Assembly: GCF_000981585.1 (NCBI RefSeq)
Contig: NZ_LN831776.1
Location: 7,681,903 to 7,745,902, forward strand
Origin: Paenibacillus riograndensis SBR5
GTDB taxonomy: Bacteria > Bacillota > Bacilli > Paenibacillales > Paenibacillaceae
DNA: 64,000 nt
Reading direction: 5' to 3'
Positions 1 to 9,260 of the stretch are shown piece by piece (position 1 is the first letter of the stretch; each line of letters starts with the position of its first letter). Under the pieces are notes generated by a model, which searched no databases, was not told where the DNA came from, and saw only the letters and a list, made by a program, of their open reading frames with translations. Made by a program: the position numbers and the translations under genes.

Positions 1-877
1 TATTCTCAACCCCCTTCCGGTAAGCCTTGATGAGCAGCATGCTGATCCCTGTGGTCAGAATAAGCAGAATAACGGATACCGCTGCAGACCGCCCCACCCA
101 GCCTGTCTGTGCAAAGCCAAGACGATAGACATGCAGACTTAAGAATTCAGTAGCACTTCCGGGTCCTCCCTGTGTCAGAGAGTACGGGATATCGAATGTT
201 TTCAAAGAATCAATCGCTCTGAAGATCACAGCCAGCAATATCATAGGCCAAAGGAGCGGCAGAGTGATATTACGGAAAATCTGAACACGGCTTGCACCGT
301 CTATTGCCGCCGCCTCGTAAGGATCGGTTGGCAGCGAGCGGATTCCCGCATAGATGATAAGTGCTACGAACGGCGTATTCTGCCATACGTCCACAAGTAC
401 CGTTGACCAAAATGCATTCTCTCCCGATAACCAGATCACCTTGCCTCCAATAAAATGCAGGAGATAATTAAGTACTCCGGACTCCGCATTCATCATCAGC
501 TTCCACACTTGCCCGGTAATGCTTGGTGTCATAGCAATCGGGACAATCATGCAGGCGAACACGAGAAACTTCAGCTTGAATTCACGGTCCAGCAGGACAG
601 CCAGCCAAAATCCAAGCAGCAGCTCTATCACCGTTACAATACCCATGAAGCCAAGACTGATCGTAACGGAATACCAGAATTCCGCATCTCCTCCAGAGAA
701 TAACCGGATAAAATTATCGAGCCCTACGAATTGAAAGGCCGGATAGCCCAACTCGTAATCCGAAACACTCAGCACATATAGAAACAAGGTTGGAATAAAG
801 GTAAGTGTCCCAAGAATGATCATGGCAGGCATAATGTAAGCAAGATGCGGATTTTTTTGAAAATAAGTGCGGATCAT
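1..877 (-). CDS. Sugar ABC transporter permease, MalF/UgpA type (3' end outside window)
   Basis: Inner-membrane permease of a carbohydrate-uptake ABC transporter. The reading frame starts at the ATG at 877-875, preceded by GGAAGGTG, and runs off the left edge, so the C-terminus is missing. The translation begins MIRTYFQKNPHLAYIMPAMI. It has several hydrophobic helices and the permease EAA loop (EAAAIDGASRVQIFRNITLP), which contacts the ATPase. It follows the substrate-binding lipoprotein after a short gap containing a perfect hairpin. Family and order (binding protein, then permease) are typical of the CUT1 transporters controlled by YesMN pairs. The substrate cannot be told from sequence. 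Confidence 0.9.
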   Translation of the reverse strand, partial: MIRTYFQKNPHLAYIMPAMIILGTLTFIPTLFLYVLSVSDYELGYPAFQFVGLDNFIRLFSGGDAEFWYSVTISLGFMGIVTVIELLLGFWLAVLLDREFKLKFLVFACMIVPIAMTPSITGQVWKLMMNAESGVLNYLLHFIGGKVIWLSGENAFWSTVLVDVWQNTPFVALIIYAGIRSLPTDPYEAAAIDGASRVQIFRNITLPLLWPMILLAVIFRAIDSLKTFDIPYSLTQGGPGSATEFLSLHVYRLGFAQTGWVGRSAAVSVILLILTTGISMLLIKAYRKGVEN

Positions 878-904
878 GTTATCACCTTCCCCCAAGTAGC
901 ATGC

Positions 905-924
905 CAGGCCGCTTGAGCGGCCTG
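905..924 (-). promoter_or_regulatory. Intercistronic hairpin between binding-protein and permease genes
   Basis: A perfect inverted repeat CAGGCCGCTTGAGCGGCCTG sits in the 58-nt gap between the lipoprotein stop and the permease start. There is no U-tract. Such hairpins often protect the upstream mRNA or partly terminate, giving more binding protein than permease. That role is inferred. Confidence 0.55.
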
Positions 925-935
925 AACCTTAACAC

Positions 936-2333
936 TTACTTCCCTACAATATCTTCCAGCTCTGTTTGTGATTTTTGAGCCGCTTCCTGTACCGTCATCT
1001 CGCCTGTCATCGCTGCACTCACGTAGTAACCGACACGGTCAAGGATTTGGCCGAGCTTCTCATGTGGCGGAATCCACGAGATTCCTTTTTCCACAAGTAC
1101 GTTCGCATCATTGAGGGCTTCCAGCTGTACAGGATAGGAGGGATCAGCAGCAACCAGTTCTTCATCTTTATAGATGGATGTCCGGACGGGCACCCCGCCG
1201 CCTTGTACATAGGTCTTCGCATTGCTCTTGCTGTTCATGTACACGATAAATGCCCATGCAGCTTCTTTATTTTTCGATAGTGCAGACAAGGACATATTCC
1301 AGCCTGCTAACGCGCTTGCTTTGCCGGCCGGTCCTTCCGGTGTTGGAACAAATCCAACCTTGTCATACACCTGAGAGCTTGACGGGTCTAAGATTCTGGT
1401 TGCCAAAGCTGTTGCATCCAGCCACATGGCTGCTTTGCCGCTTGTAAATGCAGACAGCGCTTCTTCATGAGTGTAGGAGGCCACATCCTTCGGCGCATTC
1501 TTCAGCAGGTCTACATAAAATTGCATGGCTTCCACCGTCTTGGGGTCTGTCATCGTCACTGCGCCCGTCTTCTGATCCATGAATCCGCCGCCAAAGTTGT
1601 ACATGACCGTCATCAATCCCGATGCCGCATGGATCCCCCGCTGGGCACGCATGGATACACCGTACAAGCCGCTTTCCTTGCCATTGAAGAATTTAGCCAG
1701 CTCCAGGAACTCCGCCATCGTTTTGGGCGGCTGCTTGTCATATTTCTCGAAAAGATCCTTGCGGTAAGCCACAAATCTGGTCTCACCCGCTGTAGGTATA
1801 CCATAGATCTTGTCGTTGTATTTGCTGATGCCATTACGGTAGGCAGGCACAATATCCTCATAATCAAACCATGCCGGGGTTAAGTCTTTATTCCCGATAA
1901 AAGTATCAAGAGGTTCCACTACTTTTTTGGCTCCATATTCACTCATCCAGAAGCCGTCGACCATCAGCACATCATAGGAACCTGTTTTGCCGGTGAAATC
2001 AAGCAGCTGCTTATTTTTGAGATACGTTTCCTCCATAACCTCCCATTTCACTTTGATGCCTGTAAGCTTTTCAAAATCTCCGGTCATCTTCTGGAAAGAT
2101 TCTGTCGAAGGATGACTGGCAAAAGCCAGCTTAATCTCCTGGCCGCTGTATTTCTCTTTGATGGTTTTGCCCCAGGCCTCCAACGTATCGGTCGACCCTC
2201 CCGCCGAACTCTGCGCGGCTTCTCCTTTGGTATTCTCTGCATTCTTGCTCCCGCCGCTTCCGCTTGAGCACGCAGAGACCAATGCAACTAACACCACAGC
2301 CACAACTAGTTGAGACCACCATTTTTTCACCAT
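936..2333 (-). CDS. Sugar ABC transporter substrate-binding lipoprotein
   Basis: Extracellular solute-binding protein (family 1) that captures a sugar or oligosaccharide and delivers it to the permease encoded just downstream. The ATG at 2333 is chosen because the longer frame from the TTG at 2354 has GGGGGAGAG inside it, which is the natural ribosome-binding site. The 465-residue product starts MVKKWW and has a signal peptide ending in a lipobox (LVSAC, Cys about 22) and a Ser/Gly-rich linker. The body has family features such as a GFVPTPEGPAGKASALAGWN stretch. A cre-like site lies upstream. The substrate is unknown. Confidence 0.92.
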   Translation of the reverse strand: MVKKWWSQLVVAVVLVALVSACSSGSGGSKNAENTKGEAAQSSAGGSTDTLEAWGKTIKEKYSGQEIKLAFASHPSTESFQKMTGDFEKLTGIKVKWEVMEETYLKNKQLLDFTGKTGSYDVLMVDGFWMSEYGAKKVVEPLDTFIGNKDLTPAWFDYEDIVPAYRNGISKYNDKIYGIPTAGETRFVAYRKDLFEKYDKQPPKTMAEFLELAKFFNGKESGLYGVSMRAQRGIHAASGLMTVMYNFGGGFMDQKTGAVTMTDPKTVEAMQFYVDLLKNAPKDVASYTHEEALSAFTSGKAAMWLDATALATRILDPSSSQVYDKVGFVPTPEGPAGKASALAGWNMSLSALSKNKEAAWAFIVYMNSKSNAKTYVQGGGVPVRTSIYKDEELVAADPSYPVQLEALNDANVLVEKGISWIPPHEKLGQILDRVGYYVSAAMTGEMTVQEAAQKSQTELEDIVGK

Positions 2334-2432
2334 ACCAAACTCTCCCCCTACCAAGAAAATTTTGTTAGATTACATAACGTGAAACTAACTCTCATCTTAC
2401 AATTGCGGCTTTGATGTTTTACATATTATAAT

Positions 2433-2448
2433 TTTAAAGCGCTATCAA
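2433..2448 (-). promoter_or_regulatory. cre-like (CcpA) site and promoter region of the sugar ABC operon
   Basis: On the minus strand TTGATAGCGCTTTAAA matches the catabolite-responsive-element consensus WTGNNARCGNWWWCAW at all but one position. A TATAAT -10 follows closely at about 2423-2428, so bound CcpA would sit on the promoter. No good -35 is visible, which fits a promoter needing the AraC-type activator encoded upstream. Regulation is inferred. Confidence 0.5.
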
Positions 2449-2502
2449 CAATGTACAGAGACACCTTTTCTTGTCTTTACAAAACTCATCTAATAAAAAA
2501 AG

Positions 2503-2547
2503 CAAAAAAAAAGGCCGAGTATGTAACTATTCATTACATGATCAGCC
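2503..2547 (-). terminator. Rho-independent terminator after the YesN-type regulator
   Basis: A stem with GGC on one arm and GCC on the other, two internal mismatches and a loop, overlaps the regulator's stop codon. A run of nine T follows on the minus strand. It separates the two-component operon from the transporter operon. Confidence 0.7.
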
Positions 2548-3588
2548 GTTTTTCTCTTTATATTCCAATGGAGATACGCCAAAATTTTTCTTGAATATCT
2601 TGGAAAAATAAGGATAGTCACTGAAGCCGCATTGTTCAGCGACTATGTTGATTTTGGCAGGAGCATCGTATTTCAGCAGCTCACGGGCTTTTTCCAGCCT
2701 GTATTCGCTTATATACTGCGTAATGGGCTTTTTCATTACTTCTCTGAAGATTTTGCTCAAATAAGGGGCAGTCAGCCCACAGCTCTCGGCCAAACCCTGC
2801 AGATTCAGCGATGCATCGCCATATTGGGCTTCAATCCGGCCCAGTACTTCCTCTACAATTCTTTTATTCCGGGGGGCTCTTCTCTCGGATACATAAAGAA
2901 TGACGCTTGCCAAATAGTTTTTCCACACCTCAAACAGTTCTTCTGCCGATGAAGCGGTCTGTTGAAGCACAGGTAATGCATCCCCAGTGGCCTGCTTCAG
3001 GTTCAGCAGCAGCTCGGAGCGGAAGAGCAATTGGAAATGGCCCATCATCTGCTTGAGCTCCAGCCAGGTATAACCACATTTGCGGCAATGCGCGCTCCAG
3101 CCCTCTATAATTTTATCCGTCTCCTGTTGATCCTCGGCCATTACATTTTTCACAAGTAGAGTCACTGTCGTCTTCATGGTGCGGATAGTCTCACCATCCA
3201 TCTGTGAGGTCCACCTGGCGGGATCTTTGAGCAGGATCTTGGAGATAACCTCATTCAGTTGCTCCTGTGTAACCGGTTTTAGCAAATAATCAGCAACCTG
3301 ATGCCGCAGTGCCTGCTGAACAAAGTCAAATTCCGCATACCCGCTCAGAACGATTACGTCCAATTCAGGATAAACCGCCCTCACTCTACCAATTAAATCC
3401 AGTCCGTTCATGATCGGCATTTGAATATCTGTAATCAGAATGTCTGGCTTGTTGACACTGATTCTAGTCAGCGCTTCTTCGCCGTTTTTAGCCTCATCAA
3501 TATCCGTGATGCCCTTGCTGAACTGCTCCAGCAGCTTGATGAGTCCTTTCCGGATCACAACCTCGTCATCAACGACCAGAATCTTCAT
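2542..3588 (-). CDS. Response regulator with AraC-type DNA-binding domain (YesN family)
   Basis: Cytoplasmic regulator expected to activate the neighbouring sugar ABC operon. The ATG at 3588 (MKILVVDDE) has AAGGAGGG upstream. An earlier in-frame start is less likely. The 348 residues comprise an N-terminal receiver (acidic DDE, phospho-acceptor Asp in DILITDIQMP near residue 55, Lys in LLKP), a middle linker, and a C-terminal double helix-turn-helix AraC domain (about 245-348, with LSKIFREVMKKPITQYI and FSKIFKKNFGVSPLEYK). It overlaps the kinase gene by 20 nt, so the two are translationally coupled. Confidence 0.93.
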   Translation of the reverse strand: MKILVVDDEVVIRKGLIKLLEQFSKGITDIDEAKNGEEALTRISVNKPDILITDIQMPIMNGLDLIGRVRAVYPELDVIVLSGYAEFDFVQQALRHQVADYLLKPVTQEQLNEVISKILLKDPARWTSQMDGETIRTMKTTVTLLVKNVMAEDQQETDKIIEGWSAHCRKCGYTWLELKQMMGHFQLLFRSELLLNLKQATGDALPVLQQTASSAEELFEVWKNYLASVILYVSERRAPRNKRIVEEVLGRIEAQYGDASLNLQGLAESCGLTAPYLSKIFREVMKKPITQYISEYRLEKARELLKYDAPAKINIVAEQCGFSDYPYFSKIFKKNFGVSPLEYKEKNG

Positions 3589-5338
3589 TCTCTTTTCCCT
3601 CCTTGGGAAGTAAAATCTCAACCGAAATGCCGCCGGTCAATGACTCTGCAAGGGTCAAACCATACCGACCGCCATAACGCAATCTAATGCGGTGATGTAC
3701 ATTCAGAAGACCAATCCCATGCCTGCTGCTGGCATTCCCCTGGGGCAACTCCATGGATTCTTTAGCAAAAAGAGCATTCATCGCCTCCATCGCAGCTGTT
3801 TGCATCCCTTCACCATTATCCTCGATAATTAGGGCATAGGTATCCGGTGAAATATCTGCTGCATAGACTTTCAGGTAATAGTCCCGTCCTCCTATGAATC
3901 CATACTGAAAAGCATTCTCCACAATAGGCTGAACTGTCAGCTTTATAATTGGATAGGCGTAGAAAAGCTCCAATCCATCCAGGTCGATTTCAATATCAGG
4001 ATACCGCTCGTGCTGAATCTCCAGATAGGTTCTGACATGCTGTATTTCGACTGATAATTCCACCTCAATCCTGGGAGAATCAACAGTGTAACGAAAAAAA
4101 TCAGCCATGGCTTTACTCATGCGGCTAATTTCCGGGACATCGTTGAGAATCGCCTGACAATTGATCACTTCAAGCGTGTTATATAGAAAATGCGGATTAA
4201 TCTGATGCTGCATAGCGAGCATTGTTGCATCCTTCTGTTTCATCTCTGCATTAATCTTCTCCATCTCGACAACGTACATTTTATCAATCATTTCGGACAG
4301 ATTAGAGAGCATCCTGTTAAAGTTCCGGCCCAGCAGTCCAATCTCATCTGTATATTTGCTTGAGAAACGGACCCTGAGGTCGCCAACCTCAACATGCTTC
4401 ATTAGTTGCAGCAATTTTTTGATCGGCTGGACGAGTGTAAGCGACAGAACGAACGAAATAATCATCGTAATCACCAAAACAATTACAATAACCAGCGGCT
4501 GGACAATTTCAGCCTTTCGTACCTTTTGGGAAATCGCCTGCTGATTGATGAACGCCTGCACTCCAAACCCGCTATTGTTAAGCTTGGAATCCATCTGCAA
4601 ATACCGGGACCGGTTAGCGCTAATGTCATCCGGCAAAGAGGAATACACAATATTCCCATCCGGGTCCTTGAGCTCAATAAGAAGGTCGGATGTGGCAAGA
4701 ATACGGAAAGCATCGCTGAACAGCCTGCCGTTCAGCCGCACCACCAGCATGCCATCACGGCCTTCTGCAGTATACTTTCCAAGCGTCAAATAAATCGTAC
4801 GATAAGAGCGGTCCTGATAGAATAAATGCTCTTTGGTGAGCTTGGACCACAGCTCCGTATCCTTGTTAATGAAATCCCGATACCATGCTTGACTCCTGTA
4901 ATCAATGTCGGGAACCCGGTCCAGGTTCTCATCATAAATCAGTGCCTCTCCCCCCTCTTCTTTATCATCTTTGATCATAAGAAATACCGATTCCAGCTCA
5001 CTTGAGTACTGGGTCCTATACGCTTCGAGCGCCTTCTCCACCTTATTGCGGTCTGTGGCCTCAATGAGCTCCGAGCCATTATCGGAATAATAGAAAAAGT
5101 AATTAATATTCTGGACGATCCGGGTCAACTGGTTATCCAGATTAAGACCGGCCTGATTAATGGAACGCTGCACACGCTCCATTTCATTCACTGTTAATAC
5201 TCTCTCGAAATACTGTTGATAGAAAGCCACCAGACTGAACACGCCGACGAATGATACGATGGAGATGGAAACAAATATTTTCGTAAAAAACTTACGGTTC
5301 ATCAGCGGTCTTACGACCCATTGAATCAACCAGTTCAT
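3569..5338 (-). CDS. Membrane sensor histidine kinase (YesM family)
   Basis: Sensor kinase partner of the downstream YesN-type regulator. The 589-residue protein starting MNWLIQWVV has TM1 near 18-40, an extracellular sensor domain of about 240 residues, TM2 near 285-308, a HAMP domain, a His_kinase domain with HQINPHFLYNTLEVI (phospho-His near 375) and a HATPase domain (ENAFQYGF, DNGEGM). An in-frame ATG at 5386 would add 16 residues. The 5338 start is preferred because its product matches the family N-terminus, but its ribosome-binding site (GGGGGG) is only fair. It likely senses extracellular sugar or a binding-protein complex. Confidence 0.92.
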   Translation of the reverse strand: MNWLIQWVVRPLMNRKFFTKIFVSISIVSFVGVFSLVAFYQQYFERVLTVNEMERVQRSINQAGLNLDNQLTRIVQNINYFFYYSDNGSELIEATDRNKVEKALEAYRTQYSSELESVFLMIKDDKEEGGEALIYDENLDRVPDIDYRSQAWYRDFINKDTELWSKLTKEHLFYQDRSYRTIYLTLGKYTAEGRDGMLVVRLNGRLFSDAFRILATSDLLIELKDPDGNIVYSSLPDDISANRSRYLQMDSKLNNSGFGVQAFINQQAISQKVRKAEIVQPLVIVIVLVITMIISFVLSLTLVQPIKKLLQLMKHVEVGDLRVRFSSKYTDEIGLLGRNFNRMLSNLSEMIDKMYVVEMEKINAEMKQKDATMLAMQHQINPHFLYNTLEVINCQAILNDVPEISRMSKAMADFFRYTVDSPRIEVELSVEIQHVRTYLEIQHERYPDIEIDLDGLELFYAYPIIKLTVQPIVENAFQYGFIGGRDYYLKVYAADISPDTYALIIEDNGEGMQTAAMEAMNALFAKESMELPQGNASSRHGIGLLNVHHRIRLRYGGRYGLTLAESLTGGISVEILLPKEGKENEDSGR

Positions 5339-5434
5339 TGTCGCCCCCCACTTCGTGTAAGTATTTCCTTGCTGCCTGGGAATCATTCAGCTGCTGCTTC
5401 CCTTCATTCAACCTCAATCAGGTTCTGTAAAGCT

Positions 5435-5462
5435 ATTATACATTCCATCTTTTCTTCGGCAA
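5435..5462 (-). promoter_or_regulatory. Putative sigma-A promoter of the yesMN-type operon
   Basis: Minus-strand TTGCCG (-35) and TATAAT (-10, 5440-5435) are spaced by 16 nt, about 95 nt upstream of the kinase start. Only sequence match supports it. Confidence 0.45.
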
Positions 5463-5492
5463 CATTTTCTCTGAAGAGCCCCTCTGATTTCC

Positions 5493-5540
5493 AAACACAA
5501 ACGACCCCTCTCCATCCACCGGAGAGGGGCCGCTTGTGTT
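5493..5540 (-). terminator. Strong terminator after the DUF4353 gene
   Basis: A long inverted repeat (CCCCTCTCC paired with GGAGAGGGG, extended by CACAA/TTGTG arms) begins at the stop codon of the DUF4353 gene and ends in a T-rich segment on the minus strand. It ends the three-gene surface operon. Confidence 0.75.
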
Positions 5541-7709
5541 TTAATTTGCAGTTTCACCTGCAGCATCTGGCGGTGTTCCGCCTGCTCCGCCTTCGGGCGG
5601 GTTGCCGCCAGCGCCGCGCTCAGGTCTGGTGCCGCCGCCACCGCCGAAGCCGCCGCCTCCAGGGCCACGGCCAGTGTTGGCTGTGGTGACGCCTGATTCG
5701 TTCAGCCAGGTAACGCTGCCGGAGATGTCGAACGCTACGACCTGCGTGCCGCCGGTATAAGCGCCGTCTGCGTACAATCCGTCTACTGCCGTGCCTGTAG
5801 AAGTTCCGCCTGTAGAGAGGGTGTAGGAACCGCCCTTCTTCAAATCCGGAGAGCTGACAACAACGGACGAGAAGTTCTTCGAAGGTGCGAAGGTCAGGAT
5901 GTTGTTGCCGTCACCGTCTTCCAGATGAACCAGCGTTCCAGCCTGCTGGGCCGCAGTGAAGCTCATGCTGACTGAGTATTGGCTGGAATCCTCGCCCGGA
6001 GCCTGGGCCATCCCCGAGCTGCCCGCAGCAACCAGTAAGCCGCCTGTCATGTCGAAGGTGCCGTCATAATCCAGCGGACCGTTGCCATCATTGGTTGGGC
6101 CGTTGACAATCACGGTTCCGCCAGTCATGGAGACCGATCCGTTGGAATCCAGCCCGTCGCCCGTGGAGTCAACCGTTACTGATCCGCCGCTGATTGTGAG
6201 CAGGCCGCTGCCGGAGCTTGTGAATTGATCCTGCTGTGCAGTTCCCTGCGCTGCGTTGCCGTCATTGCCGCCGGATACGTTCACGCCGTCATCGGAAGCG
6301 ACCACGCGGATGTCTCCGCCGGAGATGGTGATATTGCCGCCTTCAATACCTTCATAACTCTTCGTGATATCGATGGTGCCACCCGACAAGGAGGTCAGGC
6401 TGTCGGCATGAATGCCATCGTCTCCCGCAGTAATTTTGAATTCGCCGTTCGTAACGGAGACATTGCTGTTGCTGTGCAGCGCATCATCTGCGGAGTTAAT
6501 GGTGAAGCTGCCGCCATTCACGGTAAGATCTCCTCCGGCCTTCAGCCCCTTGGCGCTTGTGGATTCCGTTTCGGCCGTTGTTGCAGCTGCCTCCGCTGTA
6601 GATACCGCTGCTGTAGTCACGGCTGCTGTATCCGCCGCAGCTGCAGCCGTGTTGACTGCGGGAGCCGCATCGGTTGTGGCTGCCGAGGTGCCGTCCACTG
6701 CCCCCTGGTTACCGAAGCCGCCGCGTCCGCCGCCCATACCGCCCGGCCCTTGGTCACCCGTCTTCGCCTCAGCGTTCTCATAGCCTCCGTTCGTTACGAT
6801 GTTGAACGTTCCGCCATCGATGACTTCCGCAGTCTCGGCTTGAATGCCGTCGTTGCCTGCCGCGATATCGAATGTTCCGGCCGCGATGGCCACGAAACCT
6901 TTGGCGGTATCCTCATCATTGGTGGATTTGATGCCGTCTCCTTCGGCCTTGATGGTAAGAATGCCGTCCTGTACGGCCACCAGATCCTTGCCGACAATGC
7001 CGTCATCTGCTGCCGTAATATCAATTGTGCCGCCGGCAATTTTCAGATCATCCTTGCTGGTGATGCCGTCCTTGTAGCTCCCGGTAACCGTCAGCTTGCC
7101 GGTTCCGTTAATGGTCAGATCGGCTTTGCTGAAGATGGCCGCACTCGGCTCGTCGGTGCCGGCATCCGCGAACACATAGGTTGCTCCATCGGCAACACTG
7201 TTCTCTGTGCCTTCCTGAAGAGTGATTACAACCTTGCCCGCTTCCTTGATATAGACCGGCGCGCTGTCGCTGTCCTTCAGGTTCACGCCGTTCAGCACCA
7301 GCCGAACGGTTCCTTTGGCCTGCTCATCCACAATAATCTGCCCGTCGCTCAGTGATCCGGAGAGGATATAGGTTCCCGCTTCCGTAATCGTGACCGATCC
7401 GTCCTCGGCTGTAGCGCCAGCACCTTCGATCTCTGCAGTCGTTCCTGCGAGGGCAATATCGGTTGACGCATCTGCCGTCCAGGCTGTAGTGGTATCGTCT
7501 TCGTCATACTCTACCAGATCCGCCGTCTTGACGTTTGCCAGCTCTACAGCGTCTGTGGTGCCGCTCGTTGCACTGGCGGTAACGGCTGTACCGGTTGCTG
7601 CACTATTCGCGGCATTGGTACCCGCCCCTGTATTCGTGCTGCACGCCGTCATAAGCGCTGCACTGAGCAGCACCATCCCTATCTTGCTCCCTGTAAGGAA
7701 ATTTTTCAT
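5541..7709 (-). CDS. Secreted carbohydrate-binding domain lipoprotein (DUF4353, Cthe_2159-like)
   Basis: A 722-residue surface lipoprotein: signal peptide with lipobox (LMTAC, Cys 23), then repeated short beta-strand motifs such as GDLTVNGGSFTINSADDALH and GNITISGGDIRVVASDDGVN, typical of a right-handed beta-helix. The family includes a polygalacturonate-binding protein from Clostridium thermocellum; the ligand here is unknown. Two low-complexity segments stand out: a Gly-rich then Ala/Thr-rich insert near 315-385, and a Gly/Pro-rich tail near 675-722. It follows the DUF4956 gene by 21 nt and is the last gene of an operon with the polyphosphate polymerase. Confidence 0.88.
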   Translation of the reverse strand: MKNFLTGSKIGMVLLSAALMTACSTNTGAGTNAANSAATGTAVTASATSGTTDAVELANVKTADLVEYDEDDTTTAWTADASTDIALAGTTAEIEGAGATAEDGSVTITEAGTYILSGSLSDGQIIVDEQAKGTVRLVLNGVNLKDSDSAPVYIKEAGKVVITLQEGTENSVADGATYVFADAGTDEPSAAIFSKADLTINGTGKLTVTGSYKDGITSKDDLKIAGGTIDITAADDGIVGKDLVAVQDGILTIKAEGDGIKSTNDEDTAKGFVAIAAGTFDIAAGNDGIQAETAEVIDGGTFNIVTNGGYENAEAKTGDQGPGGMGGGRGGFGNQGAVDGTSAATTDAAPAVNTAAAAADTAAVTTAAVSTAEAAATTAETESTSAKGLKAGGDLTVNGGSFTINSADDALHSNSNVSVTNGEFKITAGDDGIHADSLTSLSGGTIDITKSYEGIEGGNITISGGDIRVVASDDGVNVSGGNDGNAAQGTAQQDQFTSSGSGLLTISGGSVTVDSTGDGLDSNGSVSMTGGTVIVNGPTNDGNGPLDYDGTFDMTGGLLVAAGSSGMAQAPGEDSSQYSVSMSFTAAQQAGTLVHLEDGDGNNILTFAPSKNFSSVVVSSPDLKKGGSYTLSTGGTSTGTAVDGLYADGAYTGGTQVVAFDISGSVTWLNESGVTTANTGRGPGGGGFGGGGGTRPERGAGGNPPEGGAGGTPPDAAGETAN

Positions 7710-7730
7710 ATGTCATCGTTCCCTTCAATT

Positions 7731-8423
7731 TTAGTAGTCAGTGGCGGGCGGACACATCGTCAGTGACAGATCCAGATTGCCGTTCCGGGTGCGGACCGCA
7801 TCCAGGAGCTCCTTCTGGCTCGTATGCTCATCGATCGTAACCTCGTAGACCAGCTCGTATAAGCTGCCCAGCTCGGTGGTTCTAATCTTTTTCAGTTCAT
7901 AGCGGACATTGAATGTATCGAACACTTCGGCAAAAGCTTCCTCATACCCCAGATTCTCGGGGATGGTTACCTTAAGCGTCTTCTGCTGCGACTTTCTGGC
8001 CCCGAAGCCGGTGTGGTTCAGGATGAACATCAGCACGCAGAGAATGAGGGTGAACAGTGCGGCGTAGCCGAATGAACCGACCCCGCAGGCCAGTCCCGAA
8101 GCCATGGTGAACAGCACAAATGTAATATCCTTCGGGTCGCCGGGCGCGCTGCGGAAGCGGATAATCGAGAAGGCCCCGGCAAGGCTGAAGGCACGGGCGA
8201 CGTTGCTGCCAATGAGCAGAATGATGATCGCCACAATTACAGGCAGCAGGACCATCGTCAGTGTGAAGCTTTGCGAATATCCCCCCGGGTTGGTTTTCAT
8301 GTAGGTGAAGCTGATCAATCCGCCGAGTACAATCGATATGAAAATAGTCAAAACGGCGTCCGTAAAGGTTAATTCAGCACTCGTCAGAGCGGCGGAAAAT
8401 ATAGAGTCAAGCATACAGGGCAC
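7731..8423 (-). CDS. DUF4956 integral membrane protein
   Basis: A 230-residue protein with an N-terminal membrane half (about four helices, residues 10-145, including an FSIIRFRSAPGDPKDI segment between helices) and a soluble C-terminal alpha/beta half. The family often sits next to VTC-type polyphosphate polymerases, as here, where it overlaps the polymerase gene by 17 nt. Its biochemical role is not established. A membrane partner or channel for the polymerase product is an inference from context. Confidence 0.9.
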   Translation of the reverse strand: MPCMLDSIFSAALTSAELTFTDAVLTIFISIVLGGLISFTYMKTNPGGYSQSFTLTMVLLPVIVAIIILLIGSNVARAFSLAGAFSIIRFRSAPGDPKDITFVLFTMASGLACGVGSFGYAALFTLILCVLMFILNHTGFGARKSQQKTLKVTIPENLGYEEAFAEVFDTFNVRYELKKIRTTELGSLYELVYEVTIDEHTSQKELLDAVRTRNGNLDLSLTMCPPATDY

Positions 8424-9150
8424 TCTCCTTTTCGATTTTGCTGGCCTTCAGCATCTGTTTATATTCATTGCCGTATTTGGAGAAGCTGGTGCGGTACATC
8501 CTGTGCTCGGAGAGCATTTTCGCCAGCCAGACGGGAATCGTCTTCTCGGCCTTCACTTCCATCAGCCACTGGCCCTGGGGCATCAGGTACTCGCCATGCG
8601 TGCCATGCTCCAGCTTCAGATCGTAGCGGCGGCTGCGGATGTTCGTGTCGAAGGTGATGCGCAGATCCCGGTTGTTTTTGCAGAAAAGCGCTTTGCGTTC
8701 ATAGGAGAGGTACACCTTGGGCATCAGGTCATACCGGGATAAAAAATACTTGATCTCCTCAATCACCTGCTTGTTCATGTACTCCCGGTACTCCGGCTCC
8801 ACGCCGGTAGCGACAAAATCGTAAGCCTCCTGCAGCTTGAGCGAAGTTCTTCTTTTGTTAACCAGGCCGAACACTTTTTTCTTAATTTCCAGATACACCT
8901 TGGTGTCCTGGTCCGGAACACCGTAGGCCCGCAGCCGGAGCTTTTCCTTGTATTTCGGCTTCGCCAGACTGCTGCGAATCAGCGAGTCATGGGCGGTATC
9001 ATAATAGAGATTCGTAATGGAGTAGAATTCATGCTGCTTGTTGTAATCATCCGGCTCCATATATTCCAGCAGGTCATTGTAGAGTTTCTGGTATGCGGCA
9101 TGGTCCAGCAGATATTTGTTCTCGTACCGGTTGAATACCTCAATCGCCAT
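8407..9150 (-). CDS. VTC-domain polyphosphate polymerase
   Basis: A 247-residue protein with the VTC catalytic fold (tunnel polymerase that makes polyphosphate from NTP in the yeast VTC complex). Expected basic and acidic tunnel motifs are visible: RYENKYLL near the start, KLRLRAYG, YLEIKKKVFG, YERKALF, RITFDTNIR and LMEVKAEKTIP. It is the first gene of the operon with DUF4956 and DUF4353. The ATG at 9150 has GAAAGGAT upstream. Activity on polyphosphate is inferred from the family. The gene is divergent from a two-component system that may control it. Confidence 0.9.
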   Translation of the reverse strand: MAIEVFNRYENKYLLDHAAYQKLYNDLLEYMEPDDYNKQHEFYSITNLYYDTAHDSLIRSSLAKPKYKEKLRLRAYGVPDQDTKVYLEIKKKVFGLVNKRRTSLKLQEAYDFVATGVEPEYREYMNKQVIEEIKYFLSRYDLMPKVYLSYERKALFCKNNRDLRITFDTNIRSRRYDLKLEHGTHGEYLMPQGQWLMEVKAEKTIPVWLAKMLSEHRMYRTSFSKYGNEYKQMLKASKIEKESALYA

Positions 9151-9260
9151 AAGGGTCAGATCCTTTCATAGTGGAGTATTTCTAAGTATTCTATATGGAG
9201 TGAACTTAAGATATTTACATTAGGGACTTCGTTGGGACTACGGAGAATGTTTGGACTTCC

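Noticed and set aside
6225..7355. Plus-strand open frame of 376 codons opposite the DUF4353 gene
   Set aside because: Its composition reflects the repetitive codons of the beta-helix protein; no start signal or motif.
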